Shown: in pieces, positions 6,716 through 14,168 of the stretch
Numbering within the stretch: the stretch's first letter is position 1
Layout of the letters: each line of letters opens with the position of its first letter
NCBI RefSeq assembly: GCF_000091305.1
Contig: NC_013929.1
Coordinates: 3,658,001-3,722,000 of the forward strand
Direction: 5' to 3'
DNA: 64,000 nucleotides
Source of the DNA: Streptomyces scabiei 87.22
GTDB taxonomy: Bacteria; Actinomycetota; Actinomycetes; Streptomycetales; Streptomycetaceae
The notes under the pieces: generated by a model
Told to the model about the DNA's origin: nothing
Seen by the model: the letters and a program-made list of their open reading frames with translations, nothing else
The model's database searches: none
Program-made: the position numbers and the translations under genes

Positions 6716-8610
6716 GGAAGGAGGGGCGACGGGTTCCGCCGACTGCCCGGATCGCAGAGTTTCCCAAGAAGGCTGCTGACCAGGCCCGTTGGTGGGAGGG
6801 CCATATTCTGGAGGTATTGCACGGTTTGCCGCCGGATGCTCCTCAAGGGGCATTGCCACGACCGGAGTTCGACCCTAAGCGGCATTCGCTGGCCGAACGC
6901 GAGCGGGCCAAGGCGGCCGAGCTGACGGCAGCGGGCCATCGGGTGACGGCCAGTGGCATCAAGCAGCGGCGCCAGCGTTATCACCGCGACGGGCTTGTCG
7001 GGCTGGCCGACCGCCGGTCGGCCAAGCAACTGCCCCCCTTTGGCCGGATCGCCCCGGCGGTGGTTGAAGCAATGCGGCAGGCGATCGCCGAGACGGCCGA
7101 TGCCTCCTCAAGGACGATCAGATTCACCATCTGGCGGACGAAGCAGATCCTGGCGTCCCGCGAGGATGCTGACAGCATCGAGATGCCTACGGAGCGCACG
7201 CTCTACCGGCTCTTCGACAAGCTCGCCGCCGGCACACACGCGACCGGCTCGGCGACCACGCGCCGCTCGCTGCATGCACGTCCGGCCGGCCCTTTCGGGG
7301 AAGTCCCGGCCATTGCGCCGGGCGAGTTGATGCAGATCGACTCCAGTCCGTTGGATGTCCTGGTGCGGCTGGACGACGGCATTGCGGAGAAGGTCGAGCT
7401 GACCGCGCTGGTCGATATCGCGTCCAGGTCGATCACTGCGGCGGTGCTGCGGCCGACGACGAAGGCGGCCGACGCCTCCGCCCTCGTGGCCCGCAGCATC
7501 ACGCCGGAGAGCATGCGGCCGGGCTGGCCGGAGGCACTGCGGATGTCCCGGTCGGTGCTGCCGCACCGGCGGCTACTGGCCCTGGACGAGCGGCTGGAGC
7601 ACGCGGCGGCGAGGCCGGTGATCGTTCCGGAGACGATCGTCTGCGACCACGGCAAGGTCTTCATCTCGCACAACTTCCGTGCGTCCTGTCGCTTCTTGGG
7701 CGTCACGCTGCAGCCGACGCACAAGGCGTCTCCCTTCGAGAAGGGCGTGATCGAGAAGACCCTAGGTTCGGTGGCGACGCTGTTCGCGCAGTTTGTCGCG
7801 GGTTACACCGGCCGGTCGGTGGACCGTCGCGGCCGGCACTTGGAGGAAGGACCGTTGTGGTCTCTGCCCGAGCTGCAGGAACTGCTGGACGAATGGATCG
7901 TCGCCGTCTGGCAGACCCGGCCGCATGACGCACTGCGAGATCCGGACGCACCGAAGCGGGCCTTCTCGCCGAACGAGAAATACGCGATGCTGCTGGAGTC
8001 GTGCGGCTACGTTCCGGCCCCGTTGAGCGGTGAGGACTACGTCGAGTTACTGCCGGAACGGTGGCACGCAATCAACGCCTACGGCATCCGGATCAACCGC
8101 CGCACCTACGACAGCCCAGAGTTGAACCCGCTACGCCGTCAGCGCTCCGGGGTCGCGGAGAAGAAGGGCTTGTGGGAGATCCACCACGACCCCTACGACG
8201 TCTCCCGGATCTGGGTACGCGACCGCCGCGGCGAGAGGGACCGGTGGATCACCGTGTTCTGGCGACACCTGCACCGCGTCGGCGTCCCGTTCGGCGAAAT
8301 GGCCTGGGACCACGCCCGTCAACAGGTCCCGAAGAATGGGAGCGAGGCACAGATCGCGGATGCAGCAGCCGCCCTGCTCAAACGCGCCCACGACGGCCCC
8401 CTGGACGAGAAGGACCCTCCGGTCAAACGGTCCCGGCGGGATCGCCGGATCGCCGCCCGCACCCGGGCGACCACCCCCACCCCGGCCCGGGAGATCCCCG
8501 ATCCGCCGGCCGACAGCGAACCGACGGATGAGGACACGGACACCTCGTTGGCCGAGGTCATCCCGCTGGGCCTGTTCGACCCGCTGGCCGACCCCTGGAG
8601 GCGCCCGTGA
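6712..8610 (+). CDS. tnsB: TnsB-like DDE transposase
   Basis: A 632-residue retroviral-integrase-fold transposase of the TnsB/Mu family. The N-terminal 200 residues hold helix-turn-helix regions (TASGIKQRRQRYHRDGLVGL) for binding the transposon ends. The catalytic triad appears as D210 (MQIDSSPLDV), D312 (VCDHGKVF) and E348 (FEKGVIEKTLG), with 35 residues between the last two as expected. A Mu-type beta-barrel and a basic, Pro-rich C-terminal tail follow; such tails contact TnsC. ATG 6712 overlaps the tnsA stop. A longer frame extends upstream inside tnsA, but the ATGA-coupled start is preferred. It should bind the GACAGCGAA sites listed for this region. Confidence 0.9.
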   Translation: MRKEGRRVPPTARIAEFPKKAADQARWWEGHILEVLHGLPPDAPQGALPRPEFDPKRHSLAERERAKAAELTAAGHRVTASGIKQRRQRYHRDGLVGLADRRSAKQLPPFGRIAPAVVEAMRQAIAETADASSRTIRFTIWRTKQILASREDADSIEMPTERTLYRLFDKLAAGTHATGSATTRRSLHARPAGPFGEVPAIAPGELMQIDSSPLDVLVRLDDGIAEKVELTALVDIASRSITAAVLRPTTKAADASALVARSITPESMRPGWPEALRMSRSVLPHRRLLALDERLEHAAARPVIVPETIVCDHGKVFISHNFRASCRFLGVTLQPTHKASPFEKGVIEKTLGSVATLFAQFVAGYTGRSVDRRGRHLEEGPLWSLPELQELLDEWIVAVWQTRPHDALRDPDAPKRAFSPNEKYAMLLESCGYVPAPLSGEDYVELLPERWHAINAYGIRINRRTYDSPELNPLRRQRSGVAEKKGLWEIHHDPYDVSRIWVRDRRGERDRWITVFWRHLHRVGVPFGEMAWDHARQQVPKNGSEAQIADAAAALLKRAHDGPLDEKDPPVKRSRRDRRIAARTRATTPTPAREIPDPPADSEPTDEDTDTSLAEVIPLGLFDPLADPWRRP

Positions 8611-9659
8611 CCATCTCCAAGTCGGCGGCCCGGCGCACCGTATTGCGGGAGGCCGACGCCGAGGCCGGCCGACAGCTGAACACCCTGGCCGGATGGCGGA
8701 GGTTCATCGACGGGCCACCCGCACCCCCGGCCCTGTCGTCCCGGAGCGCTTGGCAGCGGATGCCGGTGACAGAGCGGGGCCTCTACGACGAAGACCGCCT
8801 TGACCATCACGCCCGCATGCTCACGGTCGCCACCTCGTTCGTCGAGCAGACGGCGATCTGCGGCCGTCGGCTGGTCCTGCTCAACCGGCACGCGATCAGC
8901 GCCCGCCGCGGGCTGATCGTTTCCGGCCCCGCGGGAACCGGCAAGACCATCGCCATCACCCAGCTGGGGCGCTCCCACGAACTCCTTGACCGGGCCCGGC
9001 ACCCACACCTCACGGACCGCATCCCGGTCGTCTACGTCACCATCCCACCTGCCGCGACCGCCCGCATGATCGCGACCGAGTTCGCCCGCTTCCTGGGCCT
9101 GCCGGTGCGGGCCCGCTCGAACATCACCGACATCATTGAGGCCGTGGTCGGTGTCTGCACCGATACCCGCGTCGGTCTGGTGCTGGTCGACGAACTCCAC
9201 AACATCTCACTCACCAGCCGCCACGGCGCCGAAGTCGCCGACACCCTCAAGTACTTCTCCGAGCGCCTGCCCGCCACCTTCGTCTATGCCGGCATCGACA
9301 TCGCTGAATCCGGCCTGCTGTCCGGGACGCGGGGCGCCCAGATCTCTGGCCGCTTCACCCTGATCCCCTCCCGCCCGTTCCCCTACAACAGCGAATGGAA
9401 GGGCCTGGTCGCCACCATGGAGGACACCCTGCGGCTGCACGACCACCGCCCTGGCACACTCACGGGCCTCGACCGCTTCCTGCACGACCACACCGGCGGC
9501 ATGATCGGATCCCTCTCCCACGCCATCCGCGGAGCCGCGGTCGACGCCATCCTCACCGGCACCGAGAAGATCACCAAGAAGGGCCTCCAGACCATTCCGC
9601 TCGACCACACCGCCCACACCACGGCGTCACCGGCCACGAAGACCATTACTCCCCGATGA
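8607..9659 (+). CDS. tnsC: TnsC-like AAA+ ATPase
   Basis: A 350-residue AAA ATPase that links target selection to the TnsAB transposase. Walker A is GPAGTGKT (107-114) and Walker B is LVLVDE (191-196) followed by LHNIS, the pattern of TnsC/TniB-type regulators. The N-terminal 60 residues are basic and probably mediate contacts with the transposase. The GTG start (8607) overlaps the tnsB stop as GTGA, and its own stop overlaps the tniQ ATG. Length and order fit Tn7-like and Tn5053-like operons; the tnsA gene places it with the Tn7-like group. Confidence 0.88.
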   Translation: MTISKSAARRTVLREADAEAGRQLNTLAGWRRFIDGPPAPPALSSRSAWQRMPVTERGLYDEDRLDHHARMLTVATSFVEQTAICGRRLVLLNRHAISARRGLIVSGPAGTGKTIAITQLGRSHELLDRARHPHLTDRIPVVYVTIPPAATARMIATEFARFLGLPVRARSNITDIIEAVVGVCTDTRVGLVLVDELHNISLTSRHGAEVADTLKYFSERLPATFVYAGIDIAESGLLSGTRGAQISGRFTLIPSRPFPYNSEWKGLVATMEDTLRLHDHRPGTLTGLDRFLHDHTGGMIGSLSHAIRGAAVDAILTGTEKITKKGLQTIPLDHTAHTTASPATKTITPR

Positions 9660-10357
9660 ACAGCGAGCTACCGCCCCGGTTTGCGCCACTGCCGATCCGA
9701 CTCCGCCCTTGCCTCGGAGAATCCGCCAACTCCTACATCCGGCGCCTGGCTCGCGCCAACCATCTCAAGCCCAGCTTCCTGCACTGCTATCTCTGCGGCC
9801 CACCGCAGTGGTTCGGCAAGCCGCTCCTCGAAAACCTCGCTACGGCCGCAGGTCACTCGCCCGAAGCACTCGAACGTGCCCTAGCTGACGCCAACGCCCT
9901 GGGCGGCACGAACAAACCACGCCGGCGCCTCCCCAGGAAGAATCCCTTCACCCGGCGCCAGGGCCTGGCCCACCGCATCGCCCAAGACGCCCTCAAAGGC
10001 ATACAAATCCGCACGCTCGCAAAGCGCTACAACCTCCGCTGCTGGGACGTCCGCTTCGCCCTGGAGACGCCACGCCTGACCACCGCAGAGACTGGTCCGC
10101 TGACCGACCCCGTCACAGGCGAACTCGCCGACCTGATCGAGAGCATGATCAGCAGAAAGCTCAACGGAAGGCAGATCTGGACAGAACTCATGGACCACCA
10201 CGACTACTTAGTCACATACGACAGCATCCGCCACTACATCCGATACACACGATCCCGAACAACGTCAGCACGAGCAGACTCGTTGATATCCAACCCAGCC
10301 GGCCCGTCAGCGGGCTGCACACGACTAACTTCGCTGTCGGGTGCGTACCCGGAATGA
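9656..10357 (+). CDS. tniQ: TniQ/TnsD-like target selector, probably truncated
   Basis: A 233-residue protein with the TniQ N-terminal signature PIRLRPCLGESANSYIRRLARAN. TniQ/TnsD proteins recognise the insertion target. An HTH-like stretch (LKGIQIRTLAKRYNLRCWDVRFAL) lies in the middle. The last ~25 residues (from about LISNPAGPS) are low-complexity, and the DNA under them contains a reverse-orientation GACAGCGAA-type site (10322-10341). The gene therefore seems to run into a transposon-end-like sequence and may lack the usual C-terminal target-binding part. There is no clear zinc-finger array. ATG 9656 overlaps the tnsC stop. Confidence 0.75.
   Translation: MNSELPPRFAPLPIRLRPCLGESANSYIRRLARANHLKPSFLHCYLCGPPQWFGKPLLENLATAAGHSPEALERALADANALGGTNKPRRRLPRKNPFTRRQGLAHRIAQDALKGIQIRTLAKRYNLRCWDVRFALETPRLTTAETGPLTDPVTGELADLIESMISRKLNGRQIWTELMDHHDYLVTYDSIRHYIRYTRSRTTSARADSLISNPAGPSAGCTRLTSLSGAYPE
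10322..10341 (-). mobile_element. reverse-orientation TnsB-type site
   Basis: CGACTAACTTCGCTGTCGGG reads on the minus strand as CCCGACAGCGAAGTTAGTCG, matching the inner left-end site (GACAGCGAACCTAGTCG) at 15 of 17 positions. It is oriented as expected for a right end but lies inside the 3' end of tniQ. It may be what remains of the original right end before cargo was added. Confidence 0.45.
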
Positions 10358-10650
10358 GCATCCACACCTTATGGAGGGTGAAGCTGGTTGCTAATCGTGT
10401 CCTGACGAGTTCGGTTCCAGGGGCCTCACCAGGTTGCCAACGGAATGGCCCCTCCACTGCCATGACTCCGCTCGCACAGGGAATCCCATCACAGCCGACG
10501 GCGGGCCCGCGTACAGCCGGAAGACCGGACCGAGACGGAACCATGGCCGTGCGCGGATGCGTTCCTGTCTGAGAGGGAAACGTCCGGGACAAGCCAGAGT
10601 GGCGGACCGTCAGCTCGGCAGCAGGCGCGTGTCGCGAGGGGAGAACAGGC
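10358..10650. other. intergenic region after tniQ
   Basis: About 290 bases with no gene I can support. Frames on both strands are short and of atypical composition. This is the junction between the transposition operon and the first cargo pair, and presumably holds the cargo promoter. No clear -35/-10 pair was recognised. Confidence 0.35.
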
Positions 10651-11001
10651 ATGCCACAGGGGTGGAAAATCACGATCCTCGTGCTGGCGGCGGCGGGCAT
10701 TGTCTCCACGCCGTTGATCTGGCTGCTGGACAGCCCCGATGCGGGGCAACTGACCGGGGCTTCGGTGCAGGCCGCTGTCGGCATCGCAGCCTTTCTCTGG
10801 GCGCTGTTCCAACATCCGGAGAACCGTACGGACGATGCGGCCGTCCGCACCGGACAGGCACACGCGAGCAGCGGGGGCACCGCTGTGGCGGGTATCAAGC
10901 GCCCACAGGGCCAAGGAAGCGGGTCGGCGAGGGCGGAGAGGACCGGCAACGCCACCGCCGAAGGTGACGGCAAGGCCATCACCGGTATCGATTACAGCTG
11001 A
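10651..11001 (+). CDS. two-TM small protein with duplicated RTGxAxA motif (NLR partner)
   Basis: A 116-residue protein with two hydrophobic helices (about 7-26 and 37-53) and a Gly-rich C-terminal tail. The tail carries two copies of a 20-residue motif: RTGQAHASSGGTAVAGIKRP and RTGNATAEGDGKAITGIDYS. The adjacent NB-ARC protein has two related copies at its N-terminus. This suggests a membrane effector or adaptor recruited by motif-motif (possibly amyloid-like) contact, as described for bacterial NLR partners. That role is inference. Start ATG 10651 lies about 10 bases after gaggggag. The next gene begins 42 bases downstream on the same strand. Confidence 0.65.
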   Translation: MPQGWKITILVLAAAGIVSTPLIWLLDSPDAGQLTGASVQAAVGIAAFLWALFQHPENRTDDAAVRTGQAHASSGGTAVAGIKRPQGQGSGSARAERTGNATAEGDGKAITGIDYS

Positions 11002-11042
11002 CCGGTCGCCACGCAGAACGGAGGCGAGAAGGGAACGGTCGC

Positions 11043-13658
11043 GTGGGCAGAGCAGACAAAAATCAACAATGCCCGAAGGACGGCGTCAACGCAGCAGTTG
11101 AGGTGTCCGACACCGGCAACGCTACGGCCGCCTCCGGAGCCACGACGGTGACCGGCTACCACGGACCAGTGCCGGGAAACGACGGGGCCCCCGGTGCGGT
11201 ACGGGTGTCCGGGACCGGGGACGCCAACGGCTCCGAGGGGGCGCTCGTCAACACTGGCTACATCCACCAGGTGAGCGTCGAGAAGCTGACCATGGTGCAA
11301 CAGCGTGTGCCGCAGGAGCCAGCCCTCTGGCCGCACCAGGTCGGTGTCATCCCCTCCCGAGCACAGTTCTTCCAGCACCGCGCCGAGGTAGACCGACTGC
11401 GCGCCGCGGTCGACGGTGGGGGCACCGCATTGTTGAGTCAGGTGCTGACTGGCATGGGCGGGGTGGGCAAGACCCAACTCGCCGCCGACTACGCCCGCGC
11501 CGCCTGGAAGGACGGCGGCCTGGACATCCTGGTCTGGATTTCCGCGAGCGCCCGCTCGCCCGTGGTGACCGGATACGCGCAGGCAGCGGTCGAACTGTGC
11601 CAGGCCGACCCCGGCGACCCGGAGAAGGCCGCAAAGCAGTTCCTGGCATGGCTTGAGCCCAAGGGCGCAGCCAAACCATGCCGGTGGCTTGTCGTCCTGG
11701 ACGACGTCGCAGACCCCGACGACTTGCACGGCCTGTGGCCGCCCACCAGCCCGTACGGCCGCACCCTGGTCACCACCCGCCGCCGCGACGCTGCCCTCAC
11801 TGGGGAAGGTCGCACGCTGGTTGACGTCGCCCTGTTCACCGAGGTCGAAGCCGTCGCCTACCTCACCACATCCCTAGCCGGCCACGGCCGAGTCGAGTCC
11901 GTCGACCAGCTCACCGCCCTGGCCTCCGACCTCGGACACCTACCCTTGGCCCTCTCCCAGGCCGCCGCCTATCTCATCGACTCCGGCCTAGGCGCTGCTG
12001 CCTATCGTGATCTACTGGCCGACCGGGCCACCGCACTCGCCGACACCGCCCCTGACCGGCTCCCCGACGATCAAACCGTCGCCCTCGCCGCCGCCTGGCA
12101 CCTCTCCATCGACCGCGCCGACCAACTCCGCCCCGCTGGCATGGCACGCCCCATGCTCCAACTGGCAGCGCTACTCGATCCCAACGGCATCCCCCAGGGC
12201 GTGCTAACCAGCCAGCCGGCCCTTACCCACCTCGCCCAGTACCGCACCCGTACCGGCAACGGCTTCACCGAGGAACCGGACCCGGTCTCCCCGCGGGACG
12301 GGGTGCGTGCCCTGCGCGCCCTGCACAGGCTCAGCCTCATCCACCACACCCCCGACAACCCACATCAGGCCGTCCGCGTCCACCAGCTCATCCAGCGCGC
12401 CACCCGCGACACCCTCCCCCCTGACCAGCGCGACCAAACCGCCCGCATCGCCGCCGCCGCCCTGCTCGCAGCCTGGCCGGACGACGAACGCGACACGGCC
12501 CTCGCGCAAGCCCTGCGGGCCAATACTGACGTGCTCCAGCGTCGTGCTCAGGCCGCTCTCCTCCAGCCTGAGCTGCACGATGTGCTCTTCGTTGCTGGCG
12601 CCAGCCTGGGGCAATTCGGCCAGGTAGCCGCCGCCCGCGACCACTTCGATCGATTGACCGATGCTGTCCGCAACTGTCACGGCCCAGACCACCCTGACAC
12701 CCTTGCCACCCGGTCCCAGCTCGCAGTATGGCAGGCACATACTGGAGACGAGGCTGGTGCTGCTACCACTACCGAGCAGCTACTGGCCGACATGATGCGG
12801 ATTCTTGGCCCGGACCACCCTGAAACCCTTGAGGCTCGTGGGAATCTCGCCGAATGGCGGGGACGACTTGGGGATGTAGCTGGTGCCGTTGCTGCCCTCG
12901 AGCAACTGCTACACGACCAGGAGCGGATACAGGGCCCTGACCACCTCTACAGCTTTGCTATCCGAAACAGTCTTGCCCAATGGAGGTGGGAGTCAGGGGA
13001 TGTGTCGGGCGGGATTGCTGCCCTTGAGCAGTTGCTCGCTGACAGGGAACGGATCCTCGGTGTGGACCACCCAGACACCCTCGCCACTTCGCATCATTTG
13101 GCGGCGTGGCGAGGGTGGGATGGAGACGTAGCCAGCGCTGCGACTGCAGCTGAGCAGCGCCTTGCCCACCTAATCCAAACGCTGGGCCCTGACCACCCCG
13201 AGACACTCGGCATCCGCGCTGGCCTAGCCTGGTGGCAGGCAGAGGGAGGAAACGTGGCCGGTGCCGCTGAATCAGTTGAGCGTCTACTCGATGACCAAGT
13301 ACGCGTTCTTGGTCCGGACCACCCTGAAACCCTTGAGGCTCGTGGGAATCTCGCCGAATGGCGGGGACGACTTGGGGATGTAGCTGGTGCCGTTGCTGCC
13401 CTCGAGCAACTGCTACACGACCAGGAGCGTGTGCAAGGCACCGACCACCCCCGCACCCTCCGTACGCGTCGCAGAATCGCCCATTGGCACGGAGAGACAG
13501 GCGACGCGGCCGGGGCCGCTGCCTCCTTCGCTGAGCTGCTGGAAGTCAGCCTGCGGGTGCTCGGCCCGGATCACACTCACACCCTTGCTACCCGGCACCA
13601 GCTCACCTATTGGCAGGGCCGAGCAGCAGAAGGACAAAGCAACCCACCTGCCGGGTAA
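11043..13658 (+). CDS. NB-ARC/TPR NLR-like STAND ATPase
   Basis: An 871-residue STAND protein. Residues 21-42 and 55-76 are duplicated Gly-rich motifs (consensus TGxAxAxxGAxxxTGY) like those of the preceding small protein. The NB-ARC domain follows, with P-loop GMGGVGKT (137-144), Walker B LVVLDD (216-221), and a GLPL-like LGHLPLALSQAAAYL. From about residue 500 there are 42-residue tetratricopeptide repeats with the signature GPDHPxTLxxRxxLAxWRGxxGDVAGA. Such proteins usually sense a signal through TPRs, oligomerise and trigger a partner; many are antiphage. The start is GTG 11043, with gaaggga about 9 bases upstream. Two TPR blocks share a 116-bp identical DNA segment, a sign of recent duplication. 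Confidence 0.85.
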   Translation: MGRADKNQQCPKDGVNAAVEVSDTGNATAASGATTVTGYHGPVPGNDGAPGAVRVSGTGDANGSEGALVNTGYIHQVSVEKLTMVQQRVPQEPALWPHQVGVIPSRAQFFQHRAEVDRLRAAVDGGGTALLSQVLTGMGGVGKTQLAADYARAAWKDGGLDILVWISASARSPVVTGYAQAAVELCQADPGDPEKAAKQFLAWLEPKGAAKPCRWLVVLDDVADPDDLHGLWPPTSPYGRTLVTTRRRDAALTGEGRTLVDVALFTEVEAVAYLTTSLAGHGRVESVDQLTALASDLGHLPLALSQAAAYLIDSGLGAAAYRDLLADRATALADTAPDRLPDDQTVALAAAWHLSIDRADQLRPAGMARPMLQLAALLDPNGIPQGVLTSQPALTHLAQYRTRTGNGFTEEPDPVSPRDGVRALRALHRLSLIHHTPDNPHQAVRVHQLIQRATRDTLPPDQRDQTARIAAAALLAAWPDDERDTALAQALRANTDVLQRRAQAALLQPELHDVLFVAGASLGQFGQVAAARDHFDRLTDAVRNCHGPDHPDTLATRSQLAVWQAHTGDEAGAATTTEQLLADMMRILGPDHPETLEARGNLAEWRGRLGDVAGAVAALEQLLHDQERIQGPDHLYSFAIRNSLAQWRWESGDVSGGIAALEQLLADRERILGVDHPDTLATSHHLAAWRGWDGDVASAATAAEQRLAHLIQTLGPDHPETLGIRAGLAWWQAEGGNVAGAAESVERLLDDQVRVLGPDHPETLEARGNLAEWRGRLGDVAGAVAALEQLLHDQERVQGTDHPRTLRTRRRIAHWHGETGDAAGAAASFAELLEVSLRVLGPDHTHTLATRHQLTYWQGRAAEGQSNPPAG
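12810..13429 (+). repeat. 116-bp exact direct repeat within TPR region
   Basis: Positions 12810-12925 and 13314-13429 are identical. The offset is 504 bp, exactly 168 codons or four 42-residue TPR units. Synonymous sites are also identical, so this is recent duplication or gene conversion, not selection on protein alone. Confidence 0.9.
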
Positions 13659-13959
13659 CGATTCTTCGTGAATCACGCCACGATCACTCCGACACACCGC
13701 TGGTCCTACACCCCGCCAGGTAGCCAGCCAAGACGTGACCCCCTGGCCGAGCTGCACGACGACGGGCCCGTCGTCGTCTCCGCCGACGTGAGCACCCTTT
13801 GACGGCTGGCGACGACATCGCAGCCACTGTCGTTGGCTGCGAGAAAGCGGCAGGGACTGCTGCATGCCCGTGAGACAGAACCCGGTGGCTCAGTTGTGAG
13901 ATAACTCCGAACCCGCAGGTCACAGCACTTCTCTATGCGCTGGCCCTCGATCCCTACAT
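13659..13959. other. intergenic region with perfect 22-bp palindrome
   Basis: No gene supported. A perfect 22-bp palindrome ACGACGACGGG/CCCGTCGTCGT lies at 13756-13777. With no loop it is more likely a dimer-binding operator or a weak cruciform than a terminator. It lies about 100 bases after the NLR stop and 180 bases before the second transposon-end copy. Confidence 0.45.
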
Positions 13960-14049
13960 ATCCAATCGTTTGACAGCGAACCCAGCCGTTTCGACTTCTC
14001 TGACAGTGAATCTAGTCGTGAGGGGCGAGCAGGCTGGGGGTGTCGTATG
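13960..14049 (+). mobile_element. second Tn7-like left end without transposase
   Basis: This 90-bp block aligns over its length with the 5871-5965 left end. It includes both TnsB-type sites (GTTTGACAGCGAACCCAGCC at 13968-13987 and TGACAGTGAATCTAGTCG at 14001-14018) and the trailing GCTGGGGGTGT(C/T)GTATG up to the tnsA start codon. After that ATG the sequence diverges completely. It is in direct, not inverted, orientation relative to the first copy. It thus looks like the left end of a second, non-autonomous element whose transposase genes have been replaced by the CHAT operon. Confidence 0.65.
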
Positions 14050-14168
14050 ACATCGCAGTGCGGTTTGCCCCGTCTGGTCTTCTGCGCTTCTGCGCGAATC
14101 CCGCGTCTTGGTGCCCTCGACTGTGTCACGATCCTGTGAGCTGCACCGATGACGGAGTGGGGGGACTC

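Noticed and set aside
12810..13429. Direct repeats considered as a CRISPR or transposon duplication
   Set aside because: The repeat is in frame, equals four TPR units and lies inside a coding sequence, so it is a protein-repeat duplication.
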